This document shows positions 47,128 through 57,942 of a stretch of DNA of 64,000 bases, one piece after another (positions within the stretch are counted from its first letter, which is position 1; every line of letters begins with the position of its first letter). The notes beneath the pieces are model-generated. The model made no database searches, was not told the origin of the DNA, and was given only the letters and a program-made list of their open reading frames with translations. Both the position numbers and the translations under genes were made by a program. The stretch comes from Ghiorsea bivora. Lineage in GTDB: Bacteria; Pseudomonadota; Zetaproteobacteria; Mariprofundales; Mariprofundaceae. The stretch lies in assembly GCF_000744415.1 (NCBI RefSeq), contig NZ_JQLW01000010.1, forward strand, positions 124,001 through 188,000, given 5' to 3'.

Positions 47128-48429
47128 CTATTCCCCTTTATCCTGTAACCTTAGCTCTAACGTCAAAGCATGACATTGCAAACCCTCACGGTGTGCCAAG
47201 TGTGCTGCTTCAGCACCAATTGCAGCCACACCTTGCGGTGTTGAACGAATTACACTACTTCGTTTTTGAAAATCATACACACCCAGTGGACTAGAAAAAC
47301 GTGCTGTACGATTGGTAGGTAATACATGATTAGGCCCTGCCATATAATCACCAAGTGCCTCAGGCACAAAATGACCCAAGAAAATCGCACCTGCATGTTT
47401 AATTTTAGGCAACATGGCATCTGGGTCTTCTAAAGCCAATTCCAAGTGCTCAGGCGCAATAATATTTACAGCTTCAGCTGCTTCATCAAGGCTATTCACA
47501 ATAATAAATGCACCATGGTTTTCAACAGATTCTTTTGCAATAGGCGCGCGCTCAAGCACACGCAAATGTTGCATAATTGCCGCTTCCACTTGATCTGCCA
47601 AAACCTCATCTGTAGTAATAAAAATACTTTGGGCAGCTTCATCATGCTCTGCTTGGGATAAAAAGTCTGCCGCCAACCATTCTGGATGCCCGCCATCAGC
47701 CACCACTGCAATTTCTGAAGGCCCTGCAATCATATCAATGCCACATGTACCAAACACCTGACGTTTGGCTGCTGCCACAAACTTATTGCCCGGCCCTACA
47801 ATTTTATCCACTGCTGGAATTGTTTCCGTACCATAAGCTAAAGCTGCTACGGCTTGCGCACCACCCACCGCAAAACCTTGTTGCACACCAGACACATAAG
47901 CTGCTGCCAAGACCAAATCATTCATCTCACCTGCAGGTGTGGGTACAACCATCACAATCTTTTCAACACCAGCCACATGCGCTGGCACTGCATTCATCAA
48001 TACAGATGATGGATATGCTGCTTTACCGCCGGGCACATACAAACCCACACTATCCAAAGCTGTGATTTTCTGACCCAAAGTTAAACCTGCATCATCGGTA
48101 TAATCCCAATCTGTTTGTACTTGTTTTTCATGGTAAGCTTTGATTCTATCCACAGCCAATTGCAACGACTGTCTATCCATATCCGACACATCAGACCAAG
48201 CCTGCTTCATGCGTTCACGACTAATCACCATGTTTTCAGCCGTACAATCCCAACCATCAAATTTCGCTGTATATTCACATAGTGCAACATCACCACGTTG
48301 TTTCACATCCAACAAAATATCCGATACTAGGTTTTGCACATCTGCACCCGTATCGGTTTCACGCGACAACAAAGCATCCAATTGCGCTTTATAATCGGCA
48401 CTATTTGCATAAATACGTTGAATCTTCAT
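47128..48429 (-). CDS. hisD: Histidinol dehydrogenase
   Basis: About 433 residues. [35 protein letters not shown] and [14 protein letters not shown] are HisD signatures; the C-terminal part includes [20 protein letters not shown]. It oxidises histidinol to histidine using NAD. A GTG lies three bases further up, but ATG at 48429 overlaps the hisG stop (TGATG) and is preferred. Confidence 0.97.
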   Translation of the reverse strand: MKIQRIYANSADYKAQLDALLSRETDTGADVQNLVSDILLDVKQRGDVALCEYTAKFDGWDCTAENMVISRERMKQAWSDVSDMDRQSLQLAVDRIKAYHEKQVQTDWDYTDDAGLTLGQKITALDSVGLYVPGGKAAYPSSVLMNAVPAHVAGVEKIVMVVPTPAGEMNDLVLAAAYVSGVQQGFAVGGAQAVAALAYGTETIPAVDKIVGPGNKFVAAAKRQVFGTCGIDMIAGPSEIAVVADGGHPEWLAADFLSQAEHDEAAQSIFITTDEVLADQVEAAIMQHLRVLERAPIAKESVENHGAFIIVNSLDEAAEAVNIIAPEHLELALEDPDAMLPKIKHAGAIFLGHFVPEALGDYMAGPNHVLPTNRTARFSSPLGVYDFQKRSSVIRSTPQGVAAIGAEAAHLAHREGLQCHALTLELRLQDKGE

Positions 48430-49136
48430 CACTTCATACTCTCTACATCTTTTTTAGCCAACGCTTTTTCTCTGTCTTCCACAGCTTCACGCAACTTGTT
48501 AATCACCGCTTGCACTTGTCTTTTCTTGGTGACAAAACTTGCAGGGTTGGCAATCAAACGGCTAGATACATCAAACAATGTGGTTTCTTCCACTAAGCCA
48601 TTCGCCTTGAGCGTATTACCTGTTTCCACAACATCCACAATTCGGTCTGCCATACCCACCAAAGGTGCAAGCTCCATCGAGCCATACAAGTGAATCACTT
48701 CAGCATGTACACCTTGTTCCAAATAATATTGTTCAGCAATATTGTCATACTTGGTCGCCACACGAATACGCCCACCAATCACTGAAGAATCACCCGATTC
48801 TACGGCATTTTTAGGCCCACACACACACAGGCGGCACTTACCTATCTTCAAATCCAAAGGTTCATATACATGGGGTTTGTGCTCCAACAATAAGTCACGT
48901 CCTGAAATACCTAGGTCTGCAGCACCCTGCTCCACATAAGTACACACATCAGCCGCCCGAATAATGAGGAAACGGATTCTGCTACCTGCCCAATCTTCAG
49001 GACCATCCACCATCAATTTGCGCGTGGTTTGCACATCTTCTTTGGGCATCAAGTCAGCAAATTCTAACAAGGGCAAGGTTTGCTCCAAGATTCGCCCTTT
49101 GGATAAGGCAATGGTTAACACTGGTTTATCTGACAT
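48429..49136 (-). CDS. hisG: ATP phosphoribosyltransferase, short form
   Basis: 235 residues: LTIALSKGRILEQTLPLLE, AADLGISGRDLLLEHKP, KIGKCRLCVCGPKNA and VDVVETGNTLKANGLVE. It is the short form of HisG, without the C-terminal regulatory domain. Short HisG normally works with a HisZ partner, which is not in the window. It follows murA with a 14-bp gap. Confidence 0.95.
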   Translation of the reverse strand: MSDKPVLTIALSKGRILEQTLPLLEFADLMPKEDVQTTRKLMVDGPEDWAGSRIRFLIIRAADVCTYVEQGAADLGISGRDLLLEHKPHVYEPLDLKIGKCRLCVCGPKNAVESGDSSVIGGRIRVATKYDNIAEQYYLEQGVHAEVIHLYGSMELAPLVGMADRIVDVVETGNTLKANGLVEETTLFDVSSRLIANPASFVTKKRQVQAVINKLREAVEDREKALAKKDVESMK

Positions 49137-49150
49137 ATTCGTTCTTACCC

Positions 49151-50410
49151 TTATATATAGTGGCGCTCAATATTGGCACCCAAACTACGCATTTTTTCTT
49201 CAATTCGCTCATAACCACGGTCAATATGATACACGCGAGACACCACAGTTTCACCTTCTGCCGCCACACCTGCAAGCACCAACGATGCCGATGCGCGTAA
49301 ATCTGTCGCCATCACTGGCGCTGCAGAAAGCTTTTTAACACCTTTAATCACTGCCGTATGCCCATCCAACTGAATATCCGCACCCATACGCACCAATTCT
49401 TGCACATGCATAAATCGATTCTCAAAAATTGTTTCTGAAACCAAACTTGTACCCTCAGCCACACACATCATCGCCATAAACTGGGCTTGCAAATCAGTAG
49501 GGAACCCAGGATGTGGCATGGTATGAATATTCACAGCCTGCAAGCGCTCTGGCGCAGCACAGCGAATAAAATCATCACCCACTTCAACGGTAGCCCCTGC
49601 TTCTTTCACCCGCGCTAAAAATGCATCCAACAATTTAGGGTCTGTTTTGGTTACGGTAACATCACCTCCCGTAATCAAACCTGCCGCCAAATAGGTTGCT
49701 GTCTCAATTCTGTCAGCAATGGTAAAAATATCACCACCAGAAATACGCTCTACACCTTGAATCCTAATGGTATCCGTACCATCACCTTCAATCTTAGCAC
49801 CCAAAGCGCGCAATGAATCGGCAAGATTGACCACTTCAGGCTCACGTGCTGCATTTTCTAACACTGTTTCACCCTTGGCTAACACCGCAGCCATCAAAAT
49901 ATTTTCAGTGCCTGTCACCGTGACTTGATCAAAGAAGATGCGCCCACCATGCAAACCATTGGGTGCCTTGGCAATCACATCACCATGCTCAACACTGATT
50001 TCTGCACCCATCACTTCCAAAGCTTTAAGATGCAAATCAATGGGTCTTGCACCAATCGCACAGCCACCAGGCAAGCTCACTCTAGCCTCACCAAAACGCA
50101 CCAACAATGGCCCAAGCACCAAGGATGATGCACGCATGGTTTTAACCATTTCATAAGGTGCTTCTGGTTTATTTGCTTCCCGCGTATCAATGGTTAAACA
50201 ATCTTTGTCGTCATAAATGACATCCGCACCTTGCCACGCCAACAAATTGGTCATGGTCGAAATGTCATTCAAATGCGGAATACGGTGAAAAGTAACAGGG
50301 CCATCAGCAAGAATAGCTGCTGCAAGTAATGGCAATGCTGCATTTTTTGCACCACTGCTTTCAACACTTCCTTGAAGCGGAACGCCACCTTGTATCACAA
50401 TACTTTCCAT
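49151..50410 (-). CDS. murA: UDP-N-acetylglucosamine 1-carboxyvinyltransferase
   Basis: About 419 residues: SGAKNAALPLLAAAILADGP at the N-terminus, and SLPGGCAIGARPIDLHL with the catalytic Cys that fosfomycin modifies. It performs the first committed step of peptidoglycan synthesis. ATG at 50410 (AGGTGGTGAGC upstream) is preferred over the GTG at 50419. It heads the murA-hisG-hisD-hisB-hisH run on the minus strand. Confidence 0.97.
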   Translation of the reverse strand: MESIVIQGGVPLQGSVESSGAKNAALPLLAAAILADGPVTFHRIPHLNDISTMTNLLAWQGADVIYDDKDCLTIDTREANKPEAPYEMVKTMRASSLVLGPLLVRFGEARVSLPGGCAIGARPIDLHLKALEVMGAEISVEHGDVIAKAPNGLHGGRIFFDQVTVTGTENILMAAVLAKGETVLENAAREPEVVNLADSLRALGAKIEGDGTDTIRIQGVERISGGDIFTIADRIETATYLAAGLITGGDVTVTKTDPKLLDAFLARVKEAGATVEVGDDFIRCAAPERLQAVNIHTMPHPGFPTDLQAQFMAMMCVAEGTSLVSETIFENRFMHVQELVRMGADIQLDGHTAVIKGVKKLSAAPVMATDLRASASLVLAGVAAEGETVVSRVYHIDRGYERIEEKMRSLGANIERHYI

Positions 50411-50494
50411 GCTCACCACCTATACCAGTCTGCCGCAGCGTAGCGACATTGTGTACAAGGCTCAATATTTATAGGTAAACCGCACTTTTTCTGG

Positions 50495-51334
50495 CTATTT
50501 ATCACGAGAGTCAACACTTTTTTCTAACAATGTTTCAATTCTCTGTAGCCTATTTTCAATCATAGACGTATGTTCTTTGATGTAATGCACTTCGCCAGCT
50601 TCACCTTCACCTGTTTCACGACTCATTTTTTCATGTTCAGTTTGCATCACATCAAGGATGATACCAATCATCATATTCATAAAAACAAAGGTTGTTAGGA
50701 AGATAAAGGTTAAATAATATACCCAGCTCCATGCATATACATTCATGGTCTCATACATCACATCTGTCCAATCCTCAAAGGTAGAGACACGGAACAAGGT
50801 CAGCATAGAAATGCTAATATCTCCCCATAAGGTGGCATTGATTTTTTCAAACAGAAAGCTACCTACTGCGGCATAGATATAAAAAATAATAAACATCAAT
50901 ACCAGTACATAACCCATACGCGGAATGGCAATAATTAACGAGTTAATCAATACCCTAAGCTCAGGAATAATGGATACCAAACGCAGCACACGGAAAATCC
51001 GAATCAAACGCGCCAAAAGCACCATTTCACTATCATCAATCGGCAATAAACTTACGCTCACAATCAAGAAATCAAATACATTCCAAGCATTTTTAAAGAA
51101 GTTGAAAAAGTACTTTTCCGCCAACATACGAATAATGATTTCAACCAAGAAGAAAATGGTAATGCCTGTATCCAGCACATAAATAACAGACATCCAGCGC
51201 GGATCCATATCATACGTGGATGCGCCAATCATCAAGGCTGACACAATAATAATCGCAATCACAGACAATTCAAAAGCTTTATTGCTTCGAATTGCCATAA
51301 ACTTATCATGCCATGAAGCAGTTACCAAACTCAT
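50495..51334 (-). CDS. Bacterial voltage-gated cation channel (NaChBac-type) with Ca-like filter
   Basis: About 279 residues, six helices. S4 carries four Arg spaced by three (R109, R112, R115, R118 in LLARLIRIFRVLRLV), a standard voltage sensor. The pore has the filter TFEDWTD at 185-191, and the end has a short coiled coil (MIENRLQRIETLLEK) as in BacNav channels. NaChBac has TLESWAS and NavAb TLESWSM; the engineered calcium channel CavAb has TLDDWSD, which this one matches in acidic positions. Ca permeability is inference. The start may also be ATG 51352; no ribosome-binding site decides. Confidence 0.88.
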   Translation of the reverse strand: MSLVTASWHDKFMAIRSNKAFELSVIAIIIVSALMIGASTYDMDPRWMSVIYVLDTGITIFFLVEIIIRMLAEKYFFNFFKNAWNVFDFLIVSVSLLPIDDSEMVLLARLIRIFRVLRLVSIIPELRVLINSLIIAIPRMGYVLVLMFIIFYIYAAVGSFLFEKINATLWGDISISMLTLFRVSTFEDWTDVMYETMNVYAWSWVYYLTFIFLTTFVFMNMMIGIILDVMQTEHEKMSRETGEGEAGEVHYIKEHTSMIENRLQRIETLLEKSVDSRDK

Positions 51335-51352
51335 ATTTACACCAAACCTCAT

Positions 51353-51689
51353 CCCAACTTCATTCTTATTTTATTGCGCGCATTGTAGGGTACTTTCATT
51401 TATTTGGTATCAAATTTATACACGCCGTCCCAAGCTTGCGATGAGTCAGTGATAAAGGTTTGGCAATGTTTATATATCACATAAAGTTTAAAAGTATCAT
51501 GTTTGGCATACAAAGCCTTAAACATATGATTAAAAGCTTGCACCAACACCCCCCACCATCCAATCTATCTACAGTTACCCTCCACCCCACTACACCCGTT
51601 CCGCGCAGCCTGTGAGTTACCGAATAGATTTTGTGATTTTCTTTACAATTTAAACACTACCCAATAATACCAATAGCATTCGCAGCTGC
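51353..51689. other. Non-coding gap downstream of the channel promoter region
   Basis: About 340 bp between the channel gene and the doubtful small ORF. It contains no convincing gene, hairpin or repeat. The channel promoter should lie near its left edge, but no clear -35/-10 pair was found. Confidence 0.4.
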
Positions 51690-51971
51690 TTATAAGGTAA
51701 CATAACTTCTGCCATAAACGTAAACCTCCGCCTTCACGGACAACGCCACACTATTTGCAAATGATCGCACATGCGTCACATATGCTTGATTCCCCAACAC
51801 AACCAAATCTTGATTCAAAGCTAAGTATTGAAACAGCACCTGTTGCAATGCCTGACGCTGTTCACCCTGAAAAACACTAGCAAACATATGCGGCAAATGA
51901 TTCTCTATATATACCAAAGAAATATATGATAGGCTTAATGTTTTAAATTTTGGGGCTGACACGAACGGCAC
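51690..51971 (-). CDS. Doubtful small hypothetical protein
   Basis: A 93-codon frame from a GTG at 51971; the internal ATG at 51887 would give 65 residues. The C-terminal part (QALQQVLFQYLALNQDLVV and FANSVALSVKAEVYVYG) looks like protein with alternating hydrophobic residues, but no ribosome-binding site precedes either start and no family is recognised. It lies in an otherwise empty ~750-bp gap between the channel gene and dapD. Confidence 0.3.
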   Translation of the reverse strand: MPFVSAPKFKTLSLSYISLVYIENHLPHMFASVFQGEQRQALQQVLFQYLALNQDLVVLGNQAYVTHVRSFANSVALSVKAEVYVYGRSYVTL

Positions 51972-52109
51972 GAATTATATAAGTGTAACATTTTGCCAAA
52001 ACCTTGCAATAATGGACTTTTAACGCTTGGGTTTGCTTCCCATTGGTGAACATCATAGGCTTGGCAACATTCAAAATACCTAAACAAAGTTTTCTTAAGG
52101 AGCACGACT

Positions 52110-52931
52110 ATGAACCACTTACAAAAAGTCATCGAACAAGCATGGGATACCCGTGACACATGGGATATGCACAATGTAGCCACAGAAATACGCGAAGCCG
52201 TAGTGCGTACCATAGACCTTTTGGATGATGGCGGCATTCGTGTAGCCGAGCGCGATGACAACGGTGTATGGAAAACCAACGAGTGGATGAAAAAAGCGGT
52301 GCTTTTATTCTTTAAATTGCATGACAATGAAGTTGTTCGTGGTGGTGACACCAACTATTACGACAAAGTACCGCAAAAATTCGCCAACTGGGGCGAAGAG
52401 ATGTTCCGCAAAGGTGGCATGCGTGTGGTTCCGAATGCAACGGTACGTAAAGGTTCATTTATCGCACCCAAAGTGGTGTTGATGCCATCTTATGTCAATA
52501 TTGGCGCTTATGTAGATGAAGGCACCATGGTAGATACCTGGTCAACTGTTGGTTCATGCGCACAAATTGGTAAAAACGTACACTTATCTGGTGGCGTTGG
52601 TATTGGTGGCGTATTGGAACCACTACAAGCAACCCCAACCATTATTGAAGACAACTGTTTTATTGGTGCTCGCTCTGAGATTGTTGAAGGTGTAATTGTT
52701 CGCGAAGGCTCTGTAATTTCTATGGGTGTATATATCGGAAAATCAACGCGCATTGTGAATCGTGCAACTGGCGAAGTCACTTATGGTGAAGTTCCGCCTT
52801 ATTCTGTTGTTGTTTCAGGCTCTATGCCTGGTGCATCAGGTGGCCCAAACTTATATTGTGCAGTGATTGTTAAAACAGTGGATGAAAAAACGCGCTCCAA
52901 AACGGGCATCACTGAGCTTTTACGCGAGTAA
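52110..52931 (+). CDS. dapD: Tetrahydrodipicolinate N-succinyltransferase
   Basis: 273 residues. Left-handed beta-helix repeats are seen in [40 protein letters not shown] and [18 protein letters not shown]. It transfers succinyl from succinyl-CoA in the lysine/diaminopimelate pathway. TTCTTAAGGAGCACGACT precedes the ATG. dapC, the next enzyme, lies 0.9 kb downstream on the other strand. Confidence 0.97.
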   Translation: MNHLQKVIEQAWDTRDTWDMHNVATEIREAVVRTIDLLDDGGIRVAERDDNGVWKTNEWMKKAVLLFFKLHDNEVVRGGDTNYYDKVPQKFANWGEEMFRKGGMRVVPNATVRKGSFIAPKVVLMPSYVNIGAYVDEGTMVDTWSTVGSCAQIGKNVHLSGGVGIGGVLEPLQATPTIIEDNCFIGARSEIVEGVIVREGSVISMGVYIGKSTRIVNRATGEVTYGEVPPYSVVVSGSMPGASGGPNLYCAVIVKTVDEKTRSKTGITELLRE

Positions 52932-52965
52932 TTTTCTACAGCAACATCAAGGCAAAAGGTTAAGG

Positions 52966-52998
52966 AAAAAGGGTTATGGTTTATACATAACCCTTTTT
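52966..52998. terminator. Bidirectional rho-independent terminator after dapD
   Basis: AAAAAGGGTTATG (52966-52978) and its perfect complement (52986-52998) are separated by a 7-nt loop; the stem ends in A and T runs, so it works for the plus strand after dapD. Confidence 0.85.
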
Positions 52999-53044
52999 TA
53001 TTGCTCACTTTACAACAACAAGGTTTATGGGGTATACTGCTTTT

Positions 53045-53794
53045 ATGGTTCAAGCTGTTTTACTCGATTTAGATGGCGTACTTTATGTGGGCAACCAAGT
53101 CATCAGTGGTGCAGCACAAGCTGTACAACGCTTGCATGATGCAGGCATTAAAGTTGCAGGTGTAACCAATACCACCACCCAAGCCAAACACAGCGTCGCT
53201 CAAAAACTGCAAAAACTGGGTATTCCTCTTGACGAACAACATCTGTTCACGCCGGCATCTCTGGTACAAAACCATATCGGCAACAAAACTGCTCGCTTAT
53301 ATATTCGTGATGATTTACACACAGACCTTCAAGTACAACAAAGCAACACAAAACCGGATTATATTGTGATGGGAGATGTTGGCGGTTTGGGTTACCCACC
53401 ACAAGTATTGCATGAAATATTTTTACATCTTATGCAAGGTGCTGATTTACTTGCCCTGCATAAAAATCGTTTTTGGCAAAAAGAAGATGGTTTACACCTA
53501 GACTTGGGCACATGGGTTGCAGCCCTCGAATATGCATCGGGTAAACAAGCTAAGGTCTTTGGTAAACCATCACAAGATTTCTTCTTACATATTTGCCAAC
53601 AACTAGGCGTTAACCCTGCACAAGCCTTGATGGTTGGTGATGATATTGAATCAGATATTCTGGGCGCTCAGCAGGCAGGTTTACAAACTGCTCTGGTGCA
53701 GACAGGCAAATACAATAGCGATTTTGTAAAACAAACAGGTATTCAAGCTGACATGCTGATCCACTCAGTCGCTAAGCTTAACACCCATTTATGA
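53045..53794 (+). CDS. HAD-superfamily IIA phosphatase (NagD/LHPP-like)
   Basis: About 249 residues. Motif I is AVLLDLDGVLYVG (both catalytic Asp), motif II VTNTTTQAK, and the C-terminal part KVFGKPSQDFFLH and MVGDDIESDILGAQQAG holds Lys and the acidic pair. The cap type and the KPSQDFF motif match the TIGR01458/LHPP and NagD group, which act on small phosphates such as pyrophosphate, phospholysine or UMP. ATG at 53045 gives the family N-terminus. Confidence 0.88.
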   Translation: MVQAVLLDLDGVLYVGNQVISGAAQAVQRLHDAGIKVAGVTNTTTQAKHSVAQKLQKLGIPLDEQHLFTPASLVQNHIGNKTARLYIRDDLHTDLQVQQSNTKPDYIVMGDVGGLGYPPQVLHEIFLHLMQGADLLALHKNRFWQKEDGLHLDLGTWVAALEYASGKQAKVFGKPSQDFFLHICQQLGVNPAQALMVGDDIESDILGAQQAGLQTALVQTGKYNSDFVKQTGIQADMLIHSVAKLNTHL

Positions 53795-53828
53795 TTCTTC
53801 TCTATAAGACCTATGAATTAATACTGCG

Positions 53829-55040
53829 TTAACCGAATAAAGCTTTTAACCGTTTTGCTAACTCAGACGCGCATCCAACACCGTCAACAAGTGCTGCACG
53901 TACATAACCTGAACCTGCATTGATACCCTGTTGATCTTCCGTACCCAAATAACTACCCGGTAACAACTTCACGCCCTGCTCTACATATGCTTTTTTCACA
54001 AAGTCTTCTTCATCTGCCACAGGCAGCCAAACAAAAAATGAACCTGCAGGTATAGTCCCCCCATATACATCAAAAAAAGCATCCAAACTATCGCGATAAA
54101 CTTTGAGATGGTCTTGCACATGTTCTTCATCAGCCCATGCTGCTGCTGCCACATGCTGCAATGGAAGTGGTGTTCCGGGTCCTGTATAACTACGCAATTT
54201 AGAAAACTGTTTAATCAGTGCTGCATCACCAGCAATCAACCCAGAGCGTAAACCAGGTAGTGCTGACCGTTTGGATAATGAATTCATCACCAAACAACGT
54301 TTATAGTCCGTATTGCCCATGTTTTGTGCAACTTCCAACAAACCAATAGGTTTATCCGCATAATAAATTTCAGAATAACATTCATCAGCCAATACATAAA
54401 AATCAAACTTTTCAGCAAGTTTCAGCAGCTTGGTATAATATACTTCATCAGCCACCCAACCTGTAGGGTTAGATGGTGAGCACACATAAACCAACGCTGT
54501 ATCCTGCCATACATCATCAGTAATACCCTCAATATCAGGAGCAAAACCCGTCTCTTTGCTACATGGTTGTAAATAAGGTTTACCACCTGCGGTAATCGCA
54601 GCACCCAAATAGATCTGATACATAGGGTTAGGCATCATGACCCATGGTTGAGAGTCTGCATTCGGATTAATCAAAGCATGGGCTGCGGCAAACAAAGCTT
54701 CACGCGTCCCATTGGCACTTAAAACTTGGCTATTGGCATCAATAGACTTTAAACCAAACCGACGTTGCAACCACGCGGCAATGCTTTCTCTTAAAAAATC
54801 ATTACCTGTAGTCGTAGGGTATTTAGAAAAACCAGCCAAATGTTTATCTAATGTGGGCTGAACAAAACTTGGCAGTGGTAAACGCGGCTCCCCAGCACCT
54901 GCGTCAATAAAGGGCAAGTCAGGGTTTGGTATTAAACCTTGTAATAACTGACGCAAGCGTGCAAATGGATATTCACCCAACTGATCTAATCTATGCTGTT
55001 CATGTTTATCTATTATTGTTTTGCTCATTACGCTTACCAT
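53829..55040 (-). CDS. dapC: Succinyldiaminopimelate aminotransferase
   Basis: About 403 residues, class I/II PLP aminotransferase. The PLP Lys lies in NSLSKRSALPGLRSG, and SPSNPTGWVADEVYY and LADECYSEIYY are the usual aspartate-aminotransferase-fold motifs. The DapC subgroup is inferred from the N-terminus (LGEYPFARLRQLLQGL) and the neighbouring dapD. ATG at 55040 has GTGAAGGCAATAA upstream; the ATG at 55028 is also possible. It overlaps the lipoprotein gene by 35 bp. Confidence 0.88.
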   Translation of the reverse strand: MVSVMSKTIIDKHEQHRLDQLGEYPFARLRQLLQGLIPNPDLPFIDAGAGEPRLPLPSFVQPTLDKHLAGFSKYPTTTGNDFLRESIAAWLQRRFGLKSIDANSQVLSANGTREALFAAAHALINPNADSQPWVMMPNPMYQIYLGAAITAGGKPYLQPCSKETGFAPDIEGITDDVWQDTALVYVCSPSNPTGWVADEVYYTKLLKLAEKFDFYVLADECYSEIYYADKPIGLLEVAQNMGNTDYKRCLVMNSLSKRSALPGLRSGLIAGDAALIKQFSKLRSYTGPGTPLPLQHVAAAAWADEEHVQDHLKVYRDSLDAFFDVYGGTIPAGSFFVWLPVADEEDFVKKAYVEQGVKLLPGSYLGTEDQQGINAGSGYVRAALVDGVGCASELAKRLKALFG

Positions 55041-55431
55041 TTATTGCCTTCACTTTAAAAACTTTTGACCATGCACTCATTCGCCCAAGCTCATCTTTAA
55101 CCCGTATACGAAAAGCATACGTCTTATCAGGATTACGCAGTTTAACATTACGTTTTAAACCCATACGTTGTCTGCTTAGAGATGATTCATAATAACGCAA
55201 CCAATGGCCAATGCATTGACAACCAGGTTCAACTTCTGTTCTATCAATTTGATATAATACCATGCCGCTACCTCCAACAATATTCAATTGGAGTTGCAGT
55301 ACCTTACCCACCACTTGATATGAAACACGGGCAAGCTGAGGTTCAGCTGCCGAGTCGTCATAAACAATCAAATCTGTTTTTAAGCCGCAACTGGTTAACA
55401 GCAAAAAACATAGCGGCAACAAGAAACGCAT
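55006..55431 (-). CDS. Small lipoprotein of unknown function
   Basis: About 141 residues. The signal peptide [20 protein letters not shown] carries a lipobox (LTSC), so it is lipidated. The rest has a fibronectin-like or immunoglobulin-like pattern (YAFRIRVKDELGRMSAWSKV). The ATG at 55431 overlaps the argH stop by one base (TAATG). The position argH-lipoprotein is that of the small LptM (YifL)-type lipoproteins, but this one is much longer and has its own domain. Confidence 0.75.
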   Translation of the reverse strand: MRFLLPLCFLLLTSCGLKTDLIVYDDSAAEPQLARVSYQVVGKVLQLQLNIVGGSGMVLYQIDRTEVEPGCQCIGHWLRYYESSLSRQRMGLKRNVKLRNPDKTYAFRIRVKDELGRMSAWSKVFKVKAINGKRNEQNNNR

Positions 55432-56810
55432 TAATCGTTGAATTGTTTGATCCATTTAGCACATTGTAATCGCACCTGTTCAGGGGCAGTTCCACCCGTA
55501 TGGTTACGTGCCGCTACACATGTCTCTACTGACAAGGCTTTTACCATGTCCAATGTTAAACGTAAATCAATAGCTTGGCATGCGGCATGCGGCATTTCAT
55601 GCAACTCAATATTTTCTTTTATACAATGTGCCACCGACTTACCCACGATTTCATGGGCATCACGAAACGGCACACCAGCACGCACCAATGCATCCGCCAA
55701 GTCCGTTGCTGTGGAAAACCCACTGCCTGCAGCTTTATGCATATTGGCAATATTTGCTTTTAAACCTGGCAACATATCACCAAATACTCTTAGGCAACCT
55801 TCAAGGTTGTCATAAGCATCAAAAATCGCTTCTTTATCTTCCTGCATGTCTTTGTTGTATGCCAATGGTAGTGATTTCATAGTCATCAAAATTGACATCA
55901 ATGCGCCCACTATACGCCCTGCTTTACCTCGTACCAATTCAGGCATATCAGGGTTTTTCTTTTGCGGCATAATTGATGAACCTGTACAGAAAGCATCAGG
56001 TAAATCAATAAAACCAAATTGCGCACTCATCCACAAAATTAACTCTTCAGAAAAGCGTGATAAATGAATGGAACAAATAGAAGCTGCTGATAATAATTCC
56101 ATAATAAAATCACGGTCGGATACTGCATCCAAAGAATTGGCACATGGTGCATCAAAACCCAATAGTTCAGCTGTTTGTTCACGGTTAATGGGGAATGTTG
56201 TGCCTGCAAGTGCTGCAGAGCCTAACGGACACTGATTCATACGTGTTCTAGCATCAGAAAAACGTGCATAATCACGGCTAAACATCTCAACATAAGCAAG
56301 CAAGTGGTGTCCTAAAGTTACAGGCTGTGCGGTTTGTAGATGCGTAAAACCTGGCATTACAGTCTCAGCATGTTCATCCGCAAGTTTAACAAGCACACCC
56401 TGCAAATGTTTGATGCGCACCATCAAATCATCCGTACGTTTTCTTAAATAAAGCCTTGTGTCAGTGCCCACTTGATCATTGCGTGAGCGTGCTGTGTGTA
56501 AACGTTTACCTGCATCACCAATAATATCCGTTAAGCGCTTTTCAATGTTCATATGCACATCTTCAAGTGCAATGGTGAATTCAAGTTCACCTGATTCAAT
56601 TTCTTGTTCCACTTGATTCAAACCATCAAGAATAAGTTTTAAATCATCTTCACTTAAAATACCTTGCGCAGTAAGCATAGTGGCATGCGCACGAGAGCCC
56701 GCAATATCTTCCGCATACATTCTTGCATCCACATGCGTGGAAGCATTAAACGCTTCTACAAAAGCATCTGTTGGTGCTTCAAAACGTCCACCCCAAGGTT
56801 TATCCGACAT
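55431..56810 (-). CDS. argH: Argininosuccinate lyase
   Basis: About 459 residues. The signature [19 protein letters not shown] is intact. [21 protein letters not shown] is the usual N-terminus; the preceding 12 residues of the longer frame are not, and ATG at 56810 has CAGGAGACAGCTC upstream. It yields arginine and fumarate. It overlaps bioB by 11 bp. Confidence 0.97.
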   Translation of the reverse strand: MSDKPWGGRFEAPTDAFVEAFNASTHVDARMYAEDIAGSRAHATMLTAQGILSEDDLKLILDGLNQVEQEIESGELEFTIALEDVHMNIEKRLTDIIGDAGKRLHTARSRNDQVGTDTRLYLRKRTDDLMVRIKHLQGVLVKLADEHAETVMPGFTHLQTAQPVTLGHHLLAYVEMFSRDYARFSDARTRMNQCPLGSAALAGTTFPINREQTAELLGFDAPCANSLDAVSDRDFIMELLSAASICSIHLSRFSEELILWMSAQFGFIDLPDAFCTGSSIMPQKKNPDMPELVRGKAGRIVGALMSILMTMKSLPLAYNKDMQEDKEAIFDAYDNLEGCLRVFGDMLPGLKANIANMHKAAGSGFSTATDLADALVRAGVPFRDAHEIVGKSVAHCIKENIELHEMPHAACQAIDLRLTLDMVKALSVETCVAARNHTGGTAPEQVRLQCAKWIKQFND

Positions 56811-57813
56811 GAGCTGTCTCCTGTACACTTTCAACTTTTGCTGCATCCACCATACGGCGCGATGATGGTGTAGCTTTCTCTTCAGGGCGAATACCTAACT
56901 TGGCAAAGAATGCTCTATCCTGCTCTGCTTCGTTATTACCTGTGGTTAATAACTTCTCACCATAAAAAATAGAGTTGGCACCAGCAAGAAAGCACAATGA
57001 TTGCATTTCTTCAGACATCACTTCACGACCTGCAGATAAACGCACATGAGAAGAGGGCATGGTAATACGCGCTACAGCAATGGTGCGAATAAAATCAAAA
57101 TTATCCAAATCTTCCACATCTGCCATGGGTGTACCTTCTACTTTAACCAGCATATTAATCGGCACAGATTCAGGGTGTGGCTCCATACGCGCAAGTTGGG
57201 CAATCATACCTGCTCGGTTACGAATCGCTTCTCCCATACCCACAATACCACCACAACACACGCTCATGCCTTGGCTGCGAACATTTTTAAGCGTGTCCAA
57301 ACGTTCTTCATAAGTACGTGTTGAGATAATTGTTTTATAAAATTCAGGGTCAGAATCAAGGTTATGGTTATAATAATCTAGCCCTGCATCTTTTAGTTTT
57401 TTTGCTTGTTCAGCATCCAACATACCCAGTGTAGCGCAGGCTTCCATGTCCATATCTTTGACTTCGCGAATCATATCCAACACCAATTCAAAGGCTCTGC
57501 CCTTAGGCTCACGCCATGCTGCCCCCATACAAAAACGCGATGCACCTTTTTCTTTGGCAGCACGCGCAGCTTTCATCACTTCTTCTTTTTTCATCAAAAG
57601 CTCTGAATCTAAATCGGTATTATAACGCGAAGATTGCGGACAATATTTACAGTCTTCAGGGCAACCACCTGTTTTGATTGAAAGCAAGGTGGATAGCTGC
57701 ACTTCATTGGCATCAAAGTTAGCACGATGTGCTTGTTGCGCTTGAAACATTAAGTCATTAAACGGAAGTCCAAATAACTTCTCAATCTCATCCACAGTCC
57801 AATCGTAGCGCAT
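56800..57813 (-). CDS. bioB: Biotin synthase
   Basis: 337 residues, radical SAM enzyme. [15 protein letters not shown] has the CxxxCxxC cluster for the 4Fe-4S; the other Cys and the Arg (ICSGGIVGM-like [10 protein letters not shown], and LSAGR) for the 2Fe-2S are present. It inserts sulfur into dethiobiotin. It is followed by argH with overlap; no other bio gene is in the window. Confidence 0.96.
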   Translation of the reverse strand: MRYDWTVDEIEKLFGLPFNDLMFQAQQAHRANFDANEVQLSTLLSIKTGGCPEDCKYCPQSSRYNTDLDSELLMKKEEVMKAARAAKEKGASRFCMGAAWREPKGRAFELVLDMIREVKDMDMEACATLGMLDAEQAKKLKDAGLDYYNHNLDSDPEFYKTIISTRTYEERLDTLKNVRSQGMSVCCGGIVGMGEAIRNRAGMIAQLARMEPHPESVPINMLVKVEGTPMADVEDLDNFDFIRTIAVARITMPSSHVRLSAGREVMSEEMQSLCFLAGANSIFYGEKLLTTGNNEAEQDRAFFAKLGIRPEEKATPSSRRMVDAAKVESVQETAHVG

Positions 57814-57890
57814 ACACTCTCCATTCTTTTACAATATCAAAACTGGGCGCAAGCTAGTCGTTTGCGAGCATGATGAAAAGAATGCAATAA

Positions 57891-57922
57891 AAAGGCGCTG
57901 TTTCATAAGAAACAACGCCTTT
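57891..57922 (-). terminator. Rho-independent terminator of the fadL-like gene
   Basis: AAAGGCGCTGTTTC (57891-57904) pairs with GAAACAACGCCTTT (57909-57922), 13 of 14 positions, loop ATAA. On the minus strand the stem is followed by TTTTTATT, so it ends the FadL-like transcript, 20 bp after its stop. Confidence 0.85.
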
Positions 57923-57942
57923 CCAGTTCAAAAACAAAATGT

